64,000 nt of DNA from positions 57,854,338 through 57,918,337 of the forward strand of contig NC_087064.1 in assembly GCF_963678635.1 (NCBI RefSeq), in the 5' to 3' direction. Below, one piece after another: positions 20,813 to 32,761 of this stretch. This DNA comes from Symsagittifera roscoffensis. Taxonomy: Eukaryota > Xenacoelomorpha > Acoela > Convolutidae. Numbering within the stretch: the stretch's first letter is position 1; every line of letters starts with the position of its first letter. The notes under the pieces are model-generated. The model was not told where the DNA came from. It searched no databases and saw only the letters and a list, made by a program, of their open reading frames with translations. Made by a program: the position numbers and the translations under genes.

Positions 20813-21321
20813 GCTGAGAAATTGGAACGGTTCTTGAATCTTTACAGTCAGTTTGAAGATTTGTTTCAAGTCCATCCAGACCAGGAGAATAAGTCTCGCT
20901 TCTAGGTTTTTTCAGGTTCTCAGAACATGTACTGCAAAGGATTTCGAATTCAAAAAAACAGTTAGGAATCGGAAAAACAGTTTGGAATCGTGGTGCTTTA
21001 TTTCATGTATAAAATTTTTCAGAACTTGCAATAAAATTTAAAGAAATTGCGTTAGTTTTATCAAAATAAATTCAATTAGAAACGGTTTTTGAAAGCCATT
21101 AAACATTAAGATGATATATTTTTTCTATAAGTTTTCAATATAAAGAAATCAGTCTTTTTGGTCGCTTCGAGTGCACTGTCCCCTTTTCCAACTGTCTGTT
21201 GGCTATGTCATTAAAACAATGAACGTTATTTTTTTTCTATTTCTTGGCTCAATTGAAAGTTTTGGTTTGCTTTGAGTCACCTAAAAATAGGCTAGTGCTA
21301 GACAGCAGTGTAATGGAGATC

Positions 21322-21352
<31 letters not shown>

Positions 21353-21473
21353 CTAGTCACTTCGAAGGGAAATACTAATGTCTACATCATTTTGTATTAT
21401 GATCTCATTTGAAGCAATATGTTATTCATTTGAAGCAATATGTTATTTCTAAATAGTTTTTAAGATATTGTAG

Positions 21474-24400
21474 ATGTTTAAAAAGAAAGGCGTGAAGGAC
21501 ATAGAAGACCACCCCACCTTCTACAGAGATGCGAACGACTACTGGACCAAAGTGGATCCCACAGTCCAGGGCATGATGGGTGGTCTGGAACAACTATCGT
21601 CAATCGATCTCACGTCATCCATGCAGTTCGTCTACTCATATATCCAGGTACTTTCTATTTGCTGATTTTTCAGTACTTATGCGCTCTTTTTTTACCTTAA
21701 TCCAGAAAATTGCATGTATTATATTGTCGCATTTTCGAGAGACTTTGGATTCTATCATTTAAATTGATTATTTCATACACAATTTGAAAATAATTTCAAT
21801 TTCGTTCTGATTTTTTTTCTGATACAATGCTGAAATATTTTCAAGAAATTTACAGCTCAATTAATCCGATGTTTACACGTGCCAGAGCAAGTGTTCTGTA
21901 AACGGGAACTAGACGTTTTTTCCTCAAACAACTACTCTTACAAGAAATACCACATGCTTTAATATTGAACCTTATCAACTTCGAGGTTCCTTCCCATTTA
22001 GCCTGGAGGTAACTCGGTTGCTTTTGCATCCTAGGGTCTGGGGTTTGAGTCTCAGTAGGACCTTGTTTTTTCAGAATTAACGAGAAAACGTTTACCGGTG
22101 AAAATTGAATTGTATTAGACTTCCGTTTGTCTACTCAAGCTTTGTCGGCTTAGATGCTACATCACGGATTTTTCTTGTACTTTAAGCAGATACCATAGTG
22201 ATTGCAAGTGTTATTCACTGTAGTTGCGTTTAGTTTCGAAATTTTTAAATGTTTTATTTTATATTATTTTTTGTTCGGCTCAACTATTTTCTGCTCAAAG
22301 ATAGTCGTCTTTGTTTCCGCTTCTTAATTTTGCTCTGTTGCTAATTAGAAAATCAAATGTTTTGCTGGCCTTGTTTTCTGGGTGCTAATTATAAAAGTGT
22401 ATGAAATTGGGTTTTTATTTCATTTTGTTTTTGTGAGACAATTTGGATTTTTTATTTCACTTTTTGCAAAACATTTTAGTTTTTCTCTAAAACTACCTCA
22501 CCGTTTTTCGAAGGTCTCTTAGAAAAGATCGCCTACTGACATGTGTGTCTGTATGATCCTCTTGCTTTACGCAAACGAGCTTGCGAGCATTAGTGTATTT
22601 GTACGAACTCTCTTTTTTTTCTAACCTAATAAGCAAATAAAAGTGACATTTTTGCCATATTCACGATCTGTAGCATTAGAAATTTGAAAGCATCTTTTCT
22701 CTGCTTTATTTGCGGCTAGTGTCTGTGATTAATTAAACGTCCCTGGCTGAAAGGTATGTGAGACTCATAATTTCTAGTTCGTAGATCGAATCCGAGACGT
22801 AACCGAAATTTTACCAATTCGAGACTTATGCTTTTTCTCATTTGTACTACAATAATGAAAACTCGGTTTCAGAAATTTTCTAAATCAATATATCTCACAA
22901 TTTTTGAAACGTTAATTATATACGTAATGTGGCTTTATGCTTTCCAATTTATTAGGTGCAAATTTAGTATGGATGCCTTTAGTTTGTTATATTCCAAACA
23001 ATTACTTGGAAAATTGTGTCCATTTGTATTTAGTGCCATTTTTGCAGCATGGCATTGGCAATTTGTTAGCATCTCTAGCTGCTTTTTGTGTCAGTTTTTA
23101 AGCATTCATGGCCGAGAGGGCAGAGTGTGAGACTCCAATTCTCAAGGTCGCAGTTTCGAAGCCCATACGTAGCAAATTTTACCACTTCGAGGCTTATTTC
23201 TACTTTTTCTTGTTGCACTTTTTAAAGCTGCTTTTTTGTCGTGTTCTCGCTAGTTTGCAAAGCTCAACTTCGCCTCTGTGTTGACATTTTGAAATTACTC
23301 ATTTCATCCCGCATCAATGTTCAAAAATTATCAAACAGGTACTTTCAGCTGTTGCCTGCCCCTGGTTTTATTTTTCTTGAAACAAACGAAACGTTGGTGT
23401 TGGATCGCATGTATTGCAAGTGATGCGAAACTCAGCTTCGCCTCTTTTGTTGCTCCGATATCAATTTTCTGATAACTGATAGTTGTCAACAGTTTTCAAT
23501 GGCTCATCCTTTAATTATGTCGCCCAATAAGTAGATTAGACAATCAAGGATCAAGGACATAAGTTATCAATAGTTGTTAGTAATCTAATAATAATAAATT
23601 GTTATCAAGGACGGTTTTGTTGCACAGATAATTAAGTATAATTCAACATTAACCGAGCACCGCCTGTTACAAAGCGATGTATGAGAGCTTTCCTAAATTT
23701 TTTGCTAGTAATCTTTTTTCAGTGTTTTGAACTATGCTATTTTGTTTTCAAAAGTAAAAGTTTCAAATTTAAAAACGCCAAGAGGAACAACTGTCAAAAT
23801 ATAAAAATTTGCATATATAAAACAATCACCAGAAAATCAGTTGAATCAATTATGCTGACATGCTCAATTTCATGAAAATTCGAATTTAACTACTGGGTAC
23901 TACTTTTGTATGTACAATTTTTGTATGTACAATGTAAAGTGCTGCTGATTTCTGCTGAAAATTGTTTGCTTTTTTTTCTAGCTTTATGGTTATCGATTTA
24001 AGCTCTGTCGGTTTAGTTTCCAAATTATCTAGATCCTGTTTGATAAAAACAGGTGTTATGAAAATGTATGGCCTTTTGAAACAGTTTGACTTTTCTCGAA
24101 AAATACCCTCCCAAATATGAGATTTTAATTTCAATCGAAAGGTCGGGTTTGGGGAAGCTCCGCTGCGTAAATGGCTCTGCCTAAATCTTTTGAACGAAAA
24201 GTTATGACCTTGGAAAAGCCAAAATTGTTTCTTTTTTTTTTTTACAGTTTTTGAAGTTTTTTTGCTTTTCTTAAAAACTACCCACCCACTGTTGGGTTCA
24301 GTAGAGAGAACGAGTCATGAGAAGCTCACCTGCTTGAGCTGACAAGCCCAAATGTTTTCACATCAGAAGTTATGGCCTTCGGAGATGTGGAAGTTTCTAT

Positions 24401-25828
24401 TTTTTGACAGTTTTTTGAATCATTTTTGACTTCTCACCCTTCCAAATCTGAGGCGGCGAAAATATTTTATCATAATCACACCTCGCGTAACTTTTGGACC
24501 TAATCCCCGCTTTTTGACGTTTAAGAACTTGTTATTTCAGTAATTTTAAAAGAGTTAATTTTTTGACCTACTTTTTTTAGTTGAAAATAAGCCATCAACT
24601 TGTGATTTGTACCATTTGTGCTTGTTTCGATGGCTTATATTGCCGGTTTTCGCCATTTGTGCTTGTTTCGATTGCTTAAATTGCCGGAAGTATTCATAGA
24701 AAATATCAAACAAGTACTTCCAGCTTCAGCCGGTCTCCAATCTACTTTGCATACGCTACTACGCTACTGATATATCTTTTTTTTAAACTAAATTTTCACC
24801 TTTTTGGATGTTGACTTAGTTGCCGATTATTTTTTCTTAAAGTGTACTTCTTTTGAGATCGATAAGACTCTGACACCAATTTCTGACTGTCAAATTTCAA
24901 CCCCACTAAGACCTCTTTGAAAAACTCAAATAAATTCAAGCACGAAAAAAAAATTCGTAATATTGTTCGAAGTTCTGTTTGCTAATTTTTTTTACCGTCA
25001 TGGTGCACTCATTCTATAATTATTGTTGCGCAAGTAGTGCGAAGCTCAACTTCGCCTCTGTGTTTTATGAATAAAATCATCAAGCTTCAATTTTTCAATG
25101 TTTTTTTAAAATCGCAGGTTCAAATTTTGCAAATGTGTTGTAAAGTATTCTGACTAATTGATATCTTTAATGACATAAAGACCCTTCTTTTTCACTTTTT
25201 AAGATAAAACCATGAACGAAGCCCAAAATATGTTAAGGCCGATTGTCTTTCCGGTTGTCATTATCAGTTTAAAAATCTTGTTAAGGATCTGAAAAAGAAC
25301 TCAACTGAAACTCGAGTTGCAGATTGCGGATCTGGTATAGGCCGAATCACAAAATGTCTCTTATCTGGACTGTTCGATAAAATTGACATGGTCGAACAGT
25401 GCGCTGTGTTCTTGGACAAAGCAGAAGCATATCTGGGAGATGAGAGGAAGAAAGTGGAACAAAAAATTTACAAAGGATTACAAGATTTCTACCCTGAGAA
25501 AAACAGATACGACGTGTTTTGGTGCCAATGGGTTTTGTGTTACCAGGCAGATAACGATTTGGTTAAGTTTCTTGAAAGATGCAGAGAAGCTTTAAAGCCA
25601 GGAGGTTTCATTTTTGTAAAAGAAAACACAACTAATACAAAAAGCAGAAAAGCTGTTGAATTTGACGAAGTGGATAGTTCAGTTTGCAGACATGAGACAC
25701 TTTTCAGAAAGATTTTTGATGAAAGTGGGTTAGAAGTTATTGAATCGTGTCAGCAGCCGAATTTCCCAGAAGAATTGTTTCCTGTTTACATGTTTATTCT
25801 AAAGCCGAAAGCTGAAACGACCAGCTAG
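21474..25828 (+). CDS. NTMT1: NTMT1 (METTL11A), protein alpha-N-methyltransferase, two exons
   Basis: NTMT1 transfers methyl groups from S-adenosylmethionine to the free alpha-amino group of proteins starting (Met)-Xaa-Pro-Lys, such as RCC1. The exons are 21474-21647 and 25268-25828 (acceptor cattatcag), phase 0, giving 244 residues (human 223). Exon 2 reads FKNLVKDLKK, then the SAM motif VADCGSGIGRIT (about 75-86), GLQDFYPE, YDVFWCQWVL, LKPGGFIFVKEN and DEVDSSVCR. The residues corresponding to the human catalytic Asn168, Asp177 and Asp180 are N178, D191 and D194, with four extra residues between the first two. ATG directly follows ttgtag upstream of exon 1. The polyadenylation signal is at 25998-26003. 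Exon 1 has a second copy at 18607-18780. Confidence 0.95.
22099..22737. other. NTMT1 intron: tail of tRNA-like repeat and partial family C copy
   Basis: Up to about 22340 this is the 3' part of the tRNA-like repeat, with the same body as 8740-9100 (for example gtctactcaagctttgtcggct). About 22370-22570 resembles the start of family C (gtgtatgaaattgggttttt). The remainder shows no gene. Confidence 0.5.
22738..22830 (+). repeat. tRNA-like repeat block without hairpin end
   Basis: ctggctgaaaggtatgtgag resembles an A-box region and tagatcgaatccgag a B-box region. The following accaattcgagacttatgc matches the body of the short tRNA-like repeats. Between this block and 23105 I see nothing recognisable. 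Confidence 0.6.
23105..23283 (+). repeat. Short tRNA-like repeat with hairpin end, complete copy
   Basis: The head atggccgagagggcagag resembles an A box and gcagtttcgaagccc a B box. The body accacttcgaggcttatttctac is followed by the hairpin end gcaaagctcaacttcgcctctgtgtt. At 179 bp it is one of the most complete short copies in the window. The long insertion between the two boxes gives no matching acceptor stem, so it is not called a tRNA gene. Confidence 0.7.
23284..23450 (+). repeat. Family D copy followed by a second hairpin end
   Basis: cccgcatcaatgttcaaaaa and ttatcaaacaggtactttca (about 23300-23350) define a block seen also near 24.7, 38.05 and 39.3 kb. A further hairpin end gcgaaactcagcttcgcctc lies at 23424-23443. 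Confidence 0.6.
23451..25267. other. NTMT1 intron with family C and D repeats
   Basis: Family C units (gagattttaatttcaatcg, ggggaagctccgctgcgt, aaaagttatgaccttgg) lie at about 24040-24480. A family D block (tatcaaacaagtacttccag) lies at about 24702-24721, and a hairpin end (gcgaagctcaacttcgcctctgtgtt) at 25039-25064. The lariat side ends in a pyrimidine-rich tract before 25268. No gene is seen. Confidence 0.6.
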
Positions 25829-26459
25829 AATAGAATTTGAAATTAATTGTGCTTTGGTGGTACCATATTGTTTCCAATTTTGATGCACGCATGTTTTATT
25901 GTTTTTATCTGAAATTCATAAGCTCAAACTCCCATTTTTGCAATGAGTGAGGCTCAAATAGATTTTAAAAACTTGGATCATTATCTTTTAATTCGAAAAT
26001 AAATAGCCAATTCATTCTATTTCTATTTGTTTATAAAGAAGGGTAAATTGTCTTTAGCTGGCACGGAGTTGATAAATTTCGTGTTTAGGAACGTGGCGTG
26101 TTGTCCTCGACTCCTTTTCATGCTTCGACTTGGGTAACTTCGACGTTGCTTCCCTGAAATTCACAAAATTGAGGCTTTACTGGCTCTATCAACCTCAAAT
26201 TGAATACTTTCGTATTCCAAAAAGAATTTTGAAAATAGTTTATCAAAAAGCTATTCGGGCTACATTTAGTTGGTGCCTGATTAGTTTCTAACTAAATGTA
26301 TACAAGTTTTTTTCAAACCCAAGGGACTCAAATGTAAATGTCATGTTCTAGTATTTGTAGCTATTTTTAAATGTGAATTATTTTTAAAAAACAATGTAAG
26401 TTGAAAAATCTGAAACTTCGCAAAAAGCTTTAAATCGGAACGTCGGTTTTAGCAACTTT
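25829..26459. other. NTMT1 3' flank
   Basis: The polyadenylation signal aataaa lies at 25998-26003. The rest shows no recognisable feature. Confidence 0.5.
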
Positions 26460-27113
26460 GTTCTCTTCACTTTCTGTCTAACTTAAACTCAATTTTAGAG
26501 AAAACGCATTTGAAGTTTCCACTGTTGTTCGTTTTCTCCGCTTAATTTGAAACAACTCTGTAAAGTTGGAATAACAACCGAATTTTCCACAGCGCATTTG
26601 AAATGTCAAAAAAGCGAACCAAAAAATTTGCGCTCTTTCAGAGGTCAGTTTTTTGAATATGACTTCCTTATAGAGAGCTGCAAAAAGTTCGGACTGACAG
26701 AAATAATTAAATAGAGCAATGTGCCAATTTTGCGCAATTTTTGCATGCAAACTTGTCTCAATTTCACCTAAAAACTCAAAAAATTAGCTTTGTGTGCAAA
26801 AGTTGTCTGAAAATGGTCTTTGCTCTTTTTAAATTTTTTTTGGCTGTCCGAACTTTTTTATAAAACTGTCCTTACTATATAAAACATCAAGTTGTTTTAA
26901 TACAAACATGTTTAACCTTTTGCGCCCACTTTAGGAGGTTAAACCCTTCTGAGATAAATTTGTTGGCCCGAATTTTGCAAAACATTGCACTATATGAGTT
27001 CTGTTAAAATTTAACGCAAGGTTTGTCTTGTCCAAAATCAACCCAATTCGAGAAAAACGCGTTTTAAATTTCAAATTTTATTCAGTTTGTCCGGATAATT
27101 TAAATCAGCTTTG
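26460..27113. repeat. Two right ends of the CAGTG inverted-repeat family and a second inverted repeat
   Basis: Bases 26460-26560 and 26933-27113 match the right arm of the 409-5588 element (the second includes gtccggataatttaaatcag and ends before TA). Between them, aaaaagttcggactgacag (about 26683-26701) and ggctgtccgaactttttta (about 26842-26860) form an inverted pair, another probable Tc1-like remnant. These are eroded fragments without coding capacity. Confidence 0.6.
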
Positions 27114-27267
27114 TATATTACGAACTGACTTTTTCTAAACCAGCTCGTACAAATTTAGTTTTCATTTTTGGCGGCACGGCATTTTCGCTGCATGCATAGG
27201 ATAGCAGCTTAATTTCATGTGTTCTATCTATCCAGAGTTTCGGTTGCTAGTTTTTTGATGCTTCAAG

Positions 27268-27440
27268 CGCATGTGGCTGAGTGGTTTGGTTATCTGAAGG
27301 TCGGGTGCGAATACCGTAAAGGTCAAGTTTTTTAATCTTTTAATGCTTATGCACTCAGTTTTTAGTTTTCCGGCATCATAAGCTCCTTTGGCCATTTCGT
27401 CGCCTGCGTTCGCAAAGTGCAGCTTCGCCTCCGTGTAACA
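27268..27440 (+). repeat. Short tRNA-like repeat with hairpin end
   Basis: The head gcatgtggctgagtggtttgg resembles an A-box region and gtcgggtgcgaataccg a B-box region. The hairpin end gcaaagtgcagcttcgcctccgtgt lies at 27412-27436. Its length of about 173 bp matches the other short copies. Confidence 0.68.
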
Positions 27441-28115
27441 GTGTGTGCGCGGTAAAACATTCAAAGTTCACGCCTTAACTGTTAATTTTGATTGAAAGAG
27501 TTCGTTTTTTTTGTGTTTGATGGATTATTGAACTTTAAACAGTTTGAAAAAAAGTAAACAGTTTGATCGGTAAACAAATTCTGCCTAGATCATATCGGCT
27601 AGCATGTCTGTAATAAATTAAGTTGTATGGCTCGAATTTGACAGATAAGAGGTCACCGTTTTTAAGTTTTACATGTCAAATTAGATTTCCGGTGCTAGAA
27701 TGATGTTTTTTAGTTGTTTTTGGTTAATTAGTTTTTGCGAATCTATATTTGGCTGGCATACCTTGGCCCAAATAAGATATTTTGAGTGCTCATTATCGTA
27801 AAAGACTATGTGCACTGAGTAAACGAAATGGTAATCAGTATGTTTTATAACCGCTAAATTAGTAGCATGGTTAGTAATTTTTATCGGTGCCGAAATTTTT
27901 TAAGAAGGTTTTTTTAGCGCTGAGATTGGTCGGTTTCAATTTTGTCGGATTGTTATACTAATGTTTAGTTCTATCATGTTTCGTTGTTTAGATGAGAACG
28001 ATTAAACTCTAAGAACGGTTAAACTACATGAGAACGATTAAATTTTTTTAAATCTATTTTTTTTGTAAGATCCGATCAACGTAGTCAAATAATAAAATAT
28101 ACATTTTTTATTACT
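27441..28115. other. No recognisable feature
   Basis: This is intergenic AT-rich sequence. The phrase agaacgattaaa or agaacggttaaac occurs three times near 27994-28042, a minor local repeat. No coding signal is seen. Confidence 0.4.
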
Positions 28116-28477
28116 AAGAGTCGATCGAAGGAAATGAGATGAATTCTTTTAAGTGCATTTCGTTTCCTTTGTTAAACGGAAGGCAAACTCCACTATCGAA
28201 CAGCAAAAGTGTAAACATCAGAAAAACGTGATCGGTTACTTGGTTTCGAAAGTGGATTTTGTTTTTCAGGTTCCAAGCGGATTAAGAAATTTATCTTTTG
28301 ATCCACTTTTCTCAAATTGGGTTTTTATCAAAAAATATTGTCATAGTCTGTTCTGCAAATTAAACGAGCTTTAAGGCCATATTTTGTGAATTTCGAAAGT
28401 TTCAAAAATTAAGTCAGTATTTTTTCTGTTTACTTGCGTTAATATAGTCTTTTCCAAATGTCTGTTGGCTATGTCTT
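28116..28477 (+). repeat. Interspersed repeat family A, copy 3
   Basis: It contains taagagtcgatcgaagg near the start, aaggcaaactccactatcgaacagcaaaagtg at about 28181-28212 and the end block caaatgtctgttggctatgt at about 28456-28475. A second, solo end block follows at about 28550-28572. Confidence 0.7.
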
Positions 28478-28984
28478 TTCGTTTTCCTCGGGCTTTTTAG
28501 TTCTTTTAACAAACTTGGTCGAAACATTTGTCATTTTGATTTCCGTCTTTTTCAATTGTCTGTCGGCTATGTTTTTTCTTTTTCGTTCGGTTTTCAGTTC
28601 TTTTTACAACCTTGGTCGAAATAGTTTTAATTTTGATTTAGCAATCTGCGGTTATTACGGTTGTAATTATCAAGGGATAACAAAGTGTTATATAATTTTT
28701 TCGGGTTAGCTTGTTTAGCAAAGTCTTTGTTTTTGTTTTCGGTGCAGGGACCCAAGTGTTTCTCGGAAAGTTTTTAAATGAACATTATCTAAGACAAGTG
28801 TATGATTTTTAAAAAATTGAAGTCTTTTTCCAGCATACTGGCCTCCGCCCCGTTTTCTATTTTTGAGTTGCATCGCTTAAAATAAGTTATCACAATTTTT
28901 TTTCATACATAACTTCAAAAATGGTCAAAATTAGAAATGGTAAATTTAAGTCCAGTTCATAATGTTCATCAATTTTCTTAGCGT

Positions 28985-29716
28985 TCCCAGCACACTAATA
29001 CACGTAGGGCGACGAAAGTCCTGGTTTCGAATCTGAGAGGATCTGTTTTTAAACAAGAAATATTCCGTTTCCAAATTAATTGTCAGCTGACTATTTGTCA
29101 GCTTTGTTTTGTCGGCTTTTTTGTCATATTGTAGAATTGTTTTGTTTTAGTGGGGCTAATGATTGGGAATAACCTTTTAGCGGCTAACAAACCTAATTTT
29201 GAGTCGTTTTAGGGGAAGCATAATTTTTATGCTCATCTCTGGATTGCACAAAATGCTAAAAAAAAAATTATAGAAATTATAGTGCAAATTTTGCATGACA
29301 ACATTTTCCAGCTTTTTTTTTTGGGCTTGACCTCTGTTTTATCGGGCTAATGGCCCTATATTTCGTCTTTCGGCGATTGAAAAAGGCTGTCATTGGGTGT
29401 GTGTGTTTTGAGAGTGAGGGGGAATTATGAACTTTTTGAATTTTTTTTCGACTTAATTCGTTTCGCTTATATTAATTGGGCTTAGTGGCTGCACATTGTT
29501 TCATTTGACAGTTACATAATTTTTTTATGTGTGTGTTTTCAGAAGGAGGAGGGACCATAAAAATAGAGGAGGAAGGGGACTATTCATTATTCGTGGAGGA
29601 AGGTCTTATTCATGTTGAACCATCTAGTTTTCCCGACACTTGATTTTTGTCCTACTTAGCGGCTTTCTTCATTTGTATTAGAAGTCGTGCGAAGCGAAGC
29701 TTCGGCTCTGTGTTTA
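28985..29716 (+). repeat. Long tRNA-like repeat with hairpin end
   Basis: The tRNA-like head ends in a B-box-like tcctggtttcgaatctgag (about 29018-29036). The body has gtcagctttgttttgtcggc, catattgtagaattgttttg and repeated cggcttaatggcc-type phrases, and it ends in the hairpin gcgaagcgaagcttcggctctgtgtt (29690-29715). A second long copy with the same order is at 48135-48928. At about 730 bp it is four times longer than the short form but shares both ends. There is no long open frame. Confidence 0.65.
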
Positions 29717-31168
29717 AAGTTTGCTTGCAGAAATTGTGAATGTGTCTCTTATGGGAAGTGTATGTTTACTCTTACAATAAGTAGGGTTATTGCAATCGGG
29801 TACTAGACTATTTCCCATAAATAACTTTGTTCATAAGATGACTGAAATTTGGTCATCTGCATCTCCATTTCTACCCAAGTTGCATGTCTCTAAAATCTGA
29901 GGTGATACTTGTTTTATAGCTGACAGTTTTTGAAAGATATTAATTGGTTTTTGACGGCTTCATTAATTTCGGCTCAATTTTGTCGGCTTTCTTGCCTGGT
30001 TTTATTATTCTGTTTGTTTTGGAGAATTTTTTCTTGATTTTCATGAAAGTAAATTTAATTCATGGTTTTCTAGTTTTTATAGGCGCTAAAACTTTCTGCG
30101 GAAAGTTTCGCACGAGATCTAGGAGTGCGATTCTTTCCGGCTGAATTTTTTGAAAAACCAATTTTTGTATTTTTTTTTTAAATTTCTTTTGCTGGCTTGT
30201 AGTTTTTGTATTCATTTTTTAAAAAAATTTTGTGTCTTAATTTTTCTTCTGTTTTGGTCTTCATCTATAGCAAACAGCGGATAAGGCTTTTTAAATCCAC
30301 GATTGTTACTGCTGGATATGCAGGTTGTTTGGTTGCAAGATTTTTCTGAACAGTTTTTGAGTACATTTAAGAATTTTTGTATCTCAATTTTTGACCGAAA
30401 TGTTTTCTTAACGTTTCCGTTTATTGGTTATCAGAAAGAACTAGATGGAGTTATGCTCAAATCCTTTTTTCATCAGGTATTGATTTCTATTTAGTAGAAA
30501 ACGTAGATTTTGTAGTACGAATCACCTTGTCAAGAATAATCTTAGAAGAAATTTGAGAAAGCTTTTGAATGTAATGTCTCCGATGAATGAAAAAGCGTAT
30601 GAATATGTATATGTATATCTATAGTTTTTTTAGTAGTCCGAATTTGACACGTTTACAAGATTCTCTTGGCTATGTTCAAAAAGCGGTAATCTTAAAAATT
30701 TGAAATTGAATCAATTTTAATTTTTTAAAGTTCAATTAACCTGTTTGTAACCCGAGCTCAATTTTTTTTCTACTGGCGGTTTCTAATGCTTTTTACAACT
30801 TGTTGATGTTGGTTATAAAAGTAGAAACGCGCGTGCTCATTTTGGCTCGTTCTTTTGCTTTTTGTTGATAAATTTGTAGGGTCAATTCAACACCAGCAGA
30901 GACGGAAAGTAGTACTAAGAAATTTGAAGCAAAATTTGGCGCAAGGGTTTGAGTTGTGAAATATAAGTACTTTTCATGCGCGTCATGGGTAATTTGTTAT
31001 GTTCGTCTTAGTTAATGGTCCATATATCCAACGGGCAAAAATGAGAGATTTGACTCAATCACCTCCTAAAAAATCCCTTTTAATACTATTATACGACATA
31101 CATTTCTGGGGGATCACTCCAAAAATTTCGCTAAAAGTGCATTCGGCTCCAATGTTTGCCTTAGTAGT
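29717..31168. other. Intergenic region with one repeat module
   Basis: The block attgcaatcgggtactagac lies at 29790-29809 and begins another partial copy of the tRNA-like composite repeat, whose body runs to about 30150. Bases 30599-30625 are a TATGTATA-rich stretch. The rest has no recognisable content up to the 3' end of the InaF-motif gene. Confidence 0.5.
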
Positions 31169-32095
31169 CTATGTTCTTAGAGACCCGCGTATGTTCTTTG
31201 ATGTAACGTAGTATAGTCTTACACTGTCAGTTGAGTTGTTATTGGTGGCTCTCACCACCTCAACATCCCACGTGTGTTCCCAAATAAGAGAGTAGTATAT
31301 GCCTAAAATGATAGCCCCCATTGAGACACTGATCAAGTAGAGAATAACTGCCAGGATCCGCTTGTATTTCTGCCGCGCTTTGTCCTTTTCGTCAAGTTTG
31401 GTGAGCAAGTTGTCGCTGGGCTGACGCGGAGTGCCTCCTGCTCCAGCAGCGTTGTTCCGTCGAGCAGCACTCGTTTTAGTGGTCGACGCGACAACTGCAG
31501 CTCTGAAACAAAAACGGAAACGTATCGCTAAAAATGGGTGATCAAGGTGTATAGCTGACACTAACTCTTTCGTAATAAGTAAAAATAATGGTGAGTTCGG
31601 ATTGTTCAAGTGGTTGTTGTTCGAAATTTCTATTGTTTTTTTTTAATGAAAAGAAAAAGGTTATAAAACCAGCAAAAAGTTCTTTTCGGAAAGTCACATT
31701 TATTAAATAACCCATTTCATTACTTACCGGTCTTTTATTTCCATTGTTTGCTAGATGTTCTCGGCAAAAAATCAATTAAAGTGAAGAAAAATTTGATATC
31801 TGCAAAAGATAAAACATGAATCAAGCTTCTCCCGAAGGTGATTAGCAGCTTCGAGTTAGACTCTTGAGGCTTGTTTTAATGACGGGACGTTCTAATTAGA
31901 CGTCGTGACGGCAAAACAACTGACAAGAAGAGACGAATTCGTTTTCTTTCGCTCGGCACGGTGGGGGAGGGTATATAGAACCAGTAAGTGGAGGGGTGGG
32001 TGTTTGAGTGGAAAAATTTAATCCGTAGATAAAACTTCAAACAAAAGAACTTACGTGCCCACTGTTTTTAATTTGGTATGTTCTGTGCGCTCCAT
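31169..32095 (-). CDS. InaF-motif containing small membrane protein (two exons)
   Basis: Exon 1 is 32095-32055, with donor gtaagt. Exon 2 is 31502-31169, with acceptor ttgtttcag. Together they encode 124 residues. Residues 59-90 read QKYKRILAVILYLISVSMGA followed by IILGIYYSLIW, which matches the InaF motif of human INAFM1/INAFM2 (SVSLAAIVLAVYYSLIWQP in the latter). There is one transmembrane helix at about 62-85, a basic low-complexity N-terminal part facing the cytosol, and a short C-terminal part with sequons near N102-N103. In Drosophila, InaF is an accessory protein needed for normal TRP channel function; the role of the family elsewhere is unclear. A splice acceptor (tctcttcag) ends about 10 bases before the ATG, so a 5' UTR intron or spliced leader site is likely. 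This is a confident family call; the orthologue is not resolved. Confidence 0.86.
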
Positions 32096-32761
32096 ATCTT
32101 GAAACCTGAAGAGAATCAAAACTGATTCAATGTCCACGTTTTAATTTCCTGTTATCTTTTGTGCTCACCATTAAAACTAGCAAAGTAAAAACAGTTCAAT
32201 AAAACGGGTATTGTTTAGCTAGCTATGGTCGTTTCCCCTGTCAAGCTTTGAGACTGTTAGAACATGGGACAATTTTCACCAGTATAGAAAAGACAAACGT
32301 GGATATTTTCACTAGAACAGAATAGGAAACCGAGCAGTATTGGACTGCGTTATGCAAGAAACGTTTTGTTGCTAGTACCATATGACAGGGGTATTCGGCC
32401 TTTACCTCATCCATGTTTCCCTATTGTTCTATCAGGGCTTTCTGCGTTTTAAAATAAATGGTTGAAAACAATAAACGTTTGCAGCCGGGCTGAAAAAACG
32501 TACCATGCAAGCAGGAAACGACTCGATGGTAAAATAATTGGGATCAAAAACGGGGTATAATTTGTGTGGGCTTTTGATGGTATTGTCGCCATCTGTGTTT
32601 GAGATGAAAAGGAAATGATATGTGGTATCATCTATCTATTATATATTTGATTGCGACTACCTATCTCCCCGTGCTTAAGTTAACTATGTCTCATGTTTAA
32701 GCTCTGAAACGAACGAAATTTTGCACGCTTAACCTGTTTCGTATATTGCAGTGCTTAAGAA
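32096..32761. other. Upstream region of the InaF-motif gene
   Basis: It includes the acceptor-like tract before the minus-strand ATG (about 32105-32120 on the plus strand). No TATA box or other element is convincing, and no gene is seen. Confidence 0.4.

Larger units (their letters stand above)
19469..22098. repeat. Tandem duplication, copy 2
   Basis: This is the second copy of 16563-19468, directly adjacent in the same orientation. Its left junction reads accggtgaattccaatggg, joining the end of unit 1 to the start of unit 2. At its right end, homology stops inside the tRNA-like repeat at accggtgaa and unique sequence follows. Confidence 0.92.

Noticed and set aside
23105-23170. Possible Leu- or Ser-type tRNA with A and B boxes
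   Set aside because: The cloverleaf cannot be completed and the same layout recurs in repeats.
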